A stretch of 64,000 nt of DNA. Source: Thiothrix sp. (GTDB taxonomy: Bacteria; Pseudomonadota; Gammaproteobacteria; Thiotrichales; Thiotrichaceae). A program made the translations under genes and the position numbers. Under the pieces are notes generated by a model. That model worked only from the letters and a program-made list of their open reading frames with translations, was not told the DNA's origin and searched no databases. Positions 61,711 to 64,000 of this stretch are shown here, in pieces; the stretch's first letter is position 1, and each line of letters starts with the position of its first letter. Where the stretch lies: contig SSFA01000018.1 of NCBI GenBank assembly GCA_008015155.1, positions 17,794-81,793 of the forward strand, written 5' to 3'.

Positions 61711-63198
61711 CTAAGCCAGAATAAACTTAGCCTTCCCGTTGGTGTAATTAGGATTGGGTACGAGTATGCCCTCCCCTAATGCCCGATCATTCCAGCGTTT
61801 ACGGATGCGCTCAATTTCGGCCATAGAGACGATCAAATCCGCGCCTTTGGTGTAGGTATGCTCTAGCATAAATTGCTTATGATCACGCGCCCCTTGGTTG
61901 ATATTACCCGCCTGTAACGCGGCTACCCATTGCGGATACAAGTCCTTTTCCAAGCGCTCCGCTGCACTGCTCAAAACATCCTGATTTTCAACTGTTGTAG
62001 ACCGTCCGTGTACGGTGTCAGAGCGCTTTTCGTTGACCGTTTCAGGGATGACCGTTTTAGCACCGTTTGACCGTGCGTGTACGGTGTCCAAAACGCTTTT
62101 TGGTGTGTTGGGTGCGTCCCAGTCAACGAAGCCAATAGAGCGCATTTTAGGCAGTTCTACCGCCTCCATTTTTGGCTGCTGATACTTGAAAAAAGCGGTC
62201 GCAGTAGCAGTGCTAGGGGTCGGCATCCCGAAGCCAATAGGCTGCTTTTCTGGCGTATCGACAGGCATATTGACGGGAGTAGGGTAGCTATTAATGGTTT
62301 GAGTCCCTGCACCATATTTAGCAATAGCTAATTCTAATGATTCAACGGACTGCATAGAATCAGCATTAGCCTTGCTAAGAAAGTGGTGCAGTATTTCAAA
62401 GACAACAGCGACAATTAACATGCTAAACACAACAGCCGATTTTAAAAAATCCTTGTAATCACTGCCAGCAATTGCGGCCATGAATTGAGCCATCATGACA
62501 ATCACAGGGTTATAGGAATTAGCTTTTAATTCATCTTGCCGTTCATATTTAAGCTTATCGCGCTCAATACTCGCTTGTGCATGGGCTTTATTTGCCGATT
62601 GTTCAGAGTTTCTTAATGCCTCGACTTTCGCTTTATCGCCGTTACAGTGTTTTTCTTTACCTGCTTTTAAATTGGATTCACATCTAGCTAGTTTCTGTTC
62701 CGCATTCGCAATGGCTTCAATTAAGCTGGTATTAGGTGCGCTTACTGTTCCCGTATCTTTCAGCGTGGATTGATAAGCACTGTTATTCTCGACTAATACA
62801 TTCGCCTTTACGTCCTGATTCGCTGAACTCGAATAAAATTCAGCAAAGAGGGCAAAGCCAATCACCGTGGTTAATACCAGTGCTACAGACCCGTAGAAGC
62901 TGAAATGCAGATAAGCAATATGCTTGACCCATGCGAGAAACCAAGCCATTAACAGCACAATCACGACCATAAACGCAAAGCCAAAGATAGCAGCCGCATC
63001 CTTAAAGTAAGCGCTCCACGAAAGCGCATCACCTAGGTATAGATGCTGGTTGAATGCCAGATACATTAAGAAAGTAAGCAAAAAGCCTAGTTTTAAGGCT
63101 GCATGAACTTGCGTTGATAACCGCGTCTTTTGCTCTAATTGGCGCTGCATAATTTCTAATTGTTTAGCTTTTACCGCTTCATTTTCGTTCTTAATCAT
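61711..63198 (-). CDS. Large element membrane protein with coiled coil and basic-acidic C-terminal domain, unknown
   Basis: 495 residues with AGGAGA before the start. Three hydrophobic helices (about 28-48, 67-90 and 98-118) are followed by an extracytoplasmic, helical, Asn/Lys/Ala-rich domain (about 120-225) and two more hydrophobic segments (about 228-245 and 252-275). The cytoplasmic C-terminus (about 275-495) has a Pro/Thr linker, two DTVH(A/G)RS motifs and a folded end (YPQWVAALQAGNINQGARDH; IERIRKRWNDRALGEGILVP). I recognise no family. It forms a module with the three small membrane/exported proteins upstream. A role in DNA transfer, virion assembly or membrane remodelling is possible but unproven. 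Confidence 0.7.
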   Translation of the reverse strand: MIKNENEAVKAKQLEIMQRQLEQKTRLSTQVHAALKLGFLLTFLMYLAFNQHLYLGDALSWSAYFKDAAAIFGFAFMVVIVLLMAWFLAWVKHIAYLHFSFYGSVALVLTTVIGFALFAEFYSSSANQDVKANVLVENNSAYQSTLKDTGTVSAPNTSLIEAIANAEQKLARCESNLKAGKEKHCNGDKAKVEALRNSEQSANKAHAQASIERDKLKYERQDELKANSYNPVIVMMAQFMAAIAGSDYKDFLKSAVVFSMLIVAVVFEILHHFLSKANADSMQSVESLELAIAKYGAGTQTINSYPTPVNMPVDTPEKQPIGFGMPTPSTATATAFFKYQQPKMEAVELPKMRSIGFVDWDAPNTPKSVLDTVHARSNGAKTVIPETVNEKRSDTVHGRSTTVENQDVLSSAAERLEKDLYPQWVAALQAGNINQGARDHKQFMLEHTYTKGADLIVSMAEIERIRKRWNDRALGEGILVPNPNYTNGKAKFILA

Positions 63199-63210
63199 TT
63201 TGTTATTCTC

Positions 63211-63546
63211 CTAAATCAGCAGTGCATTAAGGGCAGTGAAGAAGAGGGCGAAATAGCCAATGCCTTGATAGTGATCAAAGAACCAAAGCACAAAGATCAC
63301 GCCAAAAAAGCAGAAGGGTAAGTGCATCCCTGAGAAAACTAGCGCGTAGGTAATCCCGACTTGATCGGCAACCATAAACACCTTGAGGGCAGCCCAAAAT
63401 AACGCGCTTAACGCCAGCAACTTAACCGCAATACTCAGCACCGAAGGCAAGTAATGCGCGGTAAAATCAAGGGCATGGTCAATCTGTGCTTTAGTGAGAA
63501 GAGGGCGCGAATTTACGCCCTGTACGTCGTTTTTATCGTGGTGCAT
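63211..63546 (-). CDS. Small element membrane protein, three predicted helices
   Basis: 111 residues. After a hydrophilic start (MHHDKNDVQGVNSRPLLTKA) there are hydrophobic segments at about 37-57, 62-90 (VADQVGITYALVFSGMHLPF) and 92-110. The ribosome binding site GGGAG lies inside the end of the preceding 28-residue frame, suggesting coupled translation. No family recognised. Confidence 0.65.
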   Translation of the reverse strand: MHHDKNDVQGVNSRPLLTKAQIDHALDFTAHYLPSVLSIAVKLLALSALFWAALKVFMVADQVGITYALVFSGMHLPFCFFGVIFVLWFFDHYQGIGYFALFFTALNALLI

Positions 63547-63548
63547 GG

Positions 63549-63635
63549 TTAGATACTCCCTACACCAAAAAACGCGCTATAGAGCCATAAAATGACGATA
63601 ACAGCGACGGCTAGGCGTTCAATAGTCCAGTACAT
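63549..63635 (-). CDS. 28-residue single-helix membrane peptide
   Basis: ATG at 63635 to TAA at 63549. Almost the whole product is one hydrophobic helix (ERLAVAVIVILWLYSAFFGV). A strong AGGAGG sits inside the last codons of the upstream exported protein (GTA GGA GGT TAA), 6 bases before the ATG, and its own last codons carry the GGGAG of the 111-residue gene. These interlocked signals support a real gene. Such peptides occur among minor coat or holin-like proteins of small phages, but no family is claimed. Confidence 0.65.
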   Translation of the reverse strand: MYWTIERLAVAVIVILWLYSAFFGVGSI

Positions 63636-63637
63636 AC

Positions 63638-63988
63638 TTAACCTCCTACCTTGCAGCCTTGCGCTTCGGTGCAAGTCGTGGTCACCGTTGCGCGGTAGGC
63701 TTGGAAGTCACCCGCATCGCCAGAATAAGCGCGGGTAGAACAGAGGGCAGTAGCACCGACCCGCGAACCTAAGCCAATGCTGGTTAAGTCGCAGGCGGTT
63801 AAGTAGTTGGCTGTTGCGGCAAAATGACCGCCTAAGCTCAAGGATGCTGCGTGTTCTGCCAGTGATTCAAAGCCTGTGCGTGTTTGTGCGTCGGCCTTGG
63901 CATCTAGCGAAGCCATCAATGTGAATGCAGCGAAAGAGGCCGCGAAGATTGCAGCGAATTTGAAGGAACTGTTACGATTATGTGGCAT
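63638..63988 (-). CDS. Exported cysteine-containing element protein
   Basis: 116 residues with a GGAG ribosome binding site six or seven bases upstream. Residues 1-33 form a signal peptide (KFAAIFAASFAAFTLMASLDAKA, with likely cleavage after ADA). The mature 85 residues have four cysteines (in TACDL, ALCST, TTCTE and QGCKV) that could form two disulfides, and no other hydrophobic helix. It leads the interlocked membrane module. Function unknown; a pilus-, coat- or entry-type protein would fit. Confidence 0.7.
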   Translation of the reverse strand: MPHNRNSSFKFAAIFAASFAAFTLMASLDAKADAQTRTGFESLAEHAASLSLGGHFAATANYLTACDLTSIGLGSRVGATALCSTRAYSGDAGDFQAYRATVTTTCTEAQGCKVGG

Positions 63989-64000
63989 TTTATCGACTCC

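Larger units (their letters stand above)
57521..64000. mobile_element. Integrated mobile element, left end in the window, right end beyond it
   Basis: From about 57.5 kb every gene is on the minus strand and of plasmid, phage or satellite type: zinc-finger-like small protein, DUF3987 helicase-like ATPase, Toprim primase, AlpA regulator, helix-turn-helix protein, then membrane and exported proteins. The left flank holds direct repeats, a palindrome and a terminator. No integrase, relaxase, capsid or Zot gene is seen here. The left boundary is a guess near the repeated ATACCGC; the right end is outside the window. Confidence 0.65.

Overview
The window is a stretch of a gammaproteobacterial chromosome of moderate, slightly AT-leaning composition. 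Protein motifs, tight TAATG/ATGA gene couplings, a type II secretion DEF cluster, monomeric isocitrate dehydrogenase, a Calvin-type aldolase next to tkt-gap-pgk, and SelD/SelU together suggest a chemolithotroph-like organism such as a member of the Thiotrichales. That assignment is inference; no rRNA or tRNA gene was found to confirm it.

Layout. 1-2542: the 5' part of a secreted Ig-like (DUF5011-type) repeat protein running off the left edge, aquaporin Z, and two gene-poor AT-rich spacers. 2543-10006: housekeeping genes murA-hisG-aroG-hisD, then accA-tilS, and a convergent mercaptopyruvate sulfurtransferase. 10163-14932: an unusual envelope cassette made of a BON/OmpA protein, a 32-residue membrane peptide and a 1037-residue protein with AHNAK-like repeats and three copies of an unrecognised C-terminal domain. 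14933-19803: recG, then a sigma factor translationally coupled to a membrane-anchored sulfatase-modifying-factor-like protein, and a secreted ankyrin protein whose leader can hide its ribosome binding site. 19919-31293: a sarcosine/dimethylglycine dehydrogenase-like oxidase, a ClsC-like phospholipase D, isocitrate dehydrogenase, FadL, a pectate-lyase-like protein, a two-repeat secreted protein and CysZ. 31373-37649: tsaD, fpr, uspA, a sodium:alanine symporter, corA and a PhyH-family dioxygenase.

37960-43465 carries tkt, gap, pgk and class II fba in one direction, the reductive/regenerative carbon block, followed by a suhB-type phosphatase. 44510-49645 is gspD-gspE-gspF. 49797-57324 holds a polyprenyl-phosphate sugar transferase, selD-selU (2-selenouridine in tRNA) with a hairpin over the selD start, phosphoglucomutase, a DUF1249 protein, an IscR repressor without neighbouring isc genes, a PP2A-like phosphatase and a DUF423 membrane protein.

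From about 57.5 kb to the right edge the content changes to a minus-strand mobile element: iteron-like repeats and a palindrome at its left end, a small zinc-finger-like protein, a DUF3987 helicase-like ATPase, a Toprim primase, an AlpA-type excisionase/regulator, a helix-turn-helix protein, and a compact module of four membrane or exported proteins of unknown function. No integrase lies in the window; if there is one it should be beyond the right edge.

The best candidates for undescribed biology are the 10.2-14.9 kb repeat/OmpA cassette, the sigma factor-FGE-like pair, the mobile-element membrane module with its terminal repeats, and the two leader hairpins that cover translation starts.
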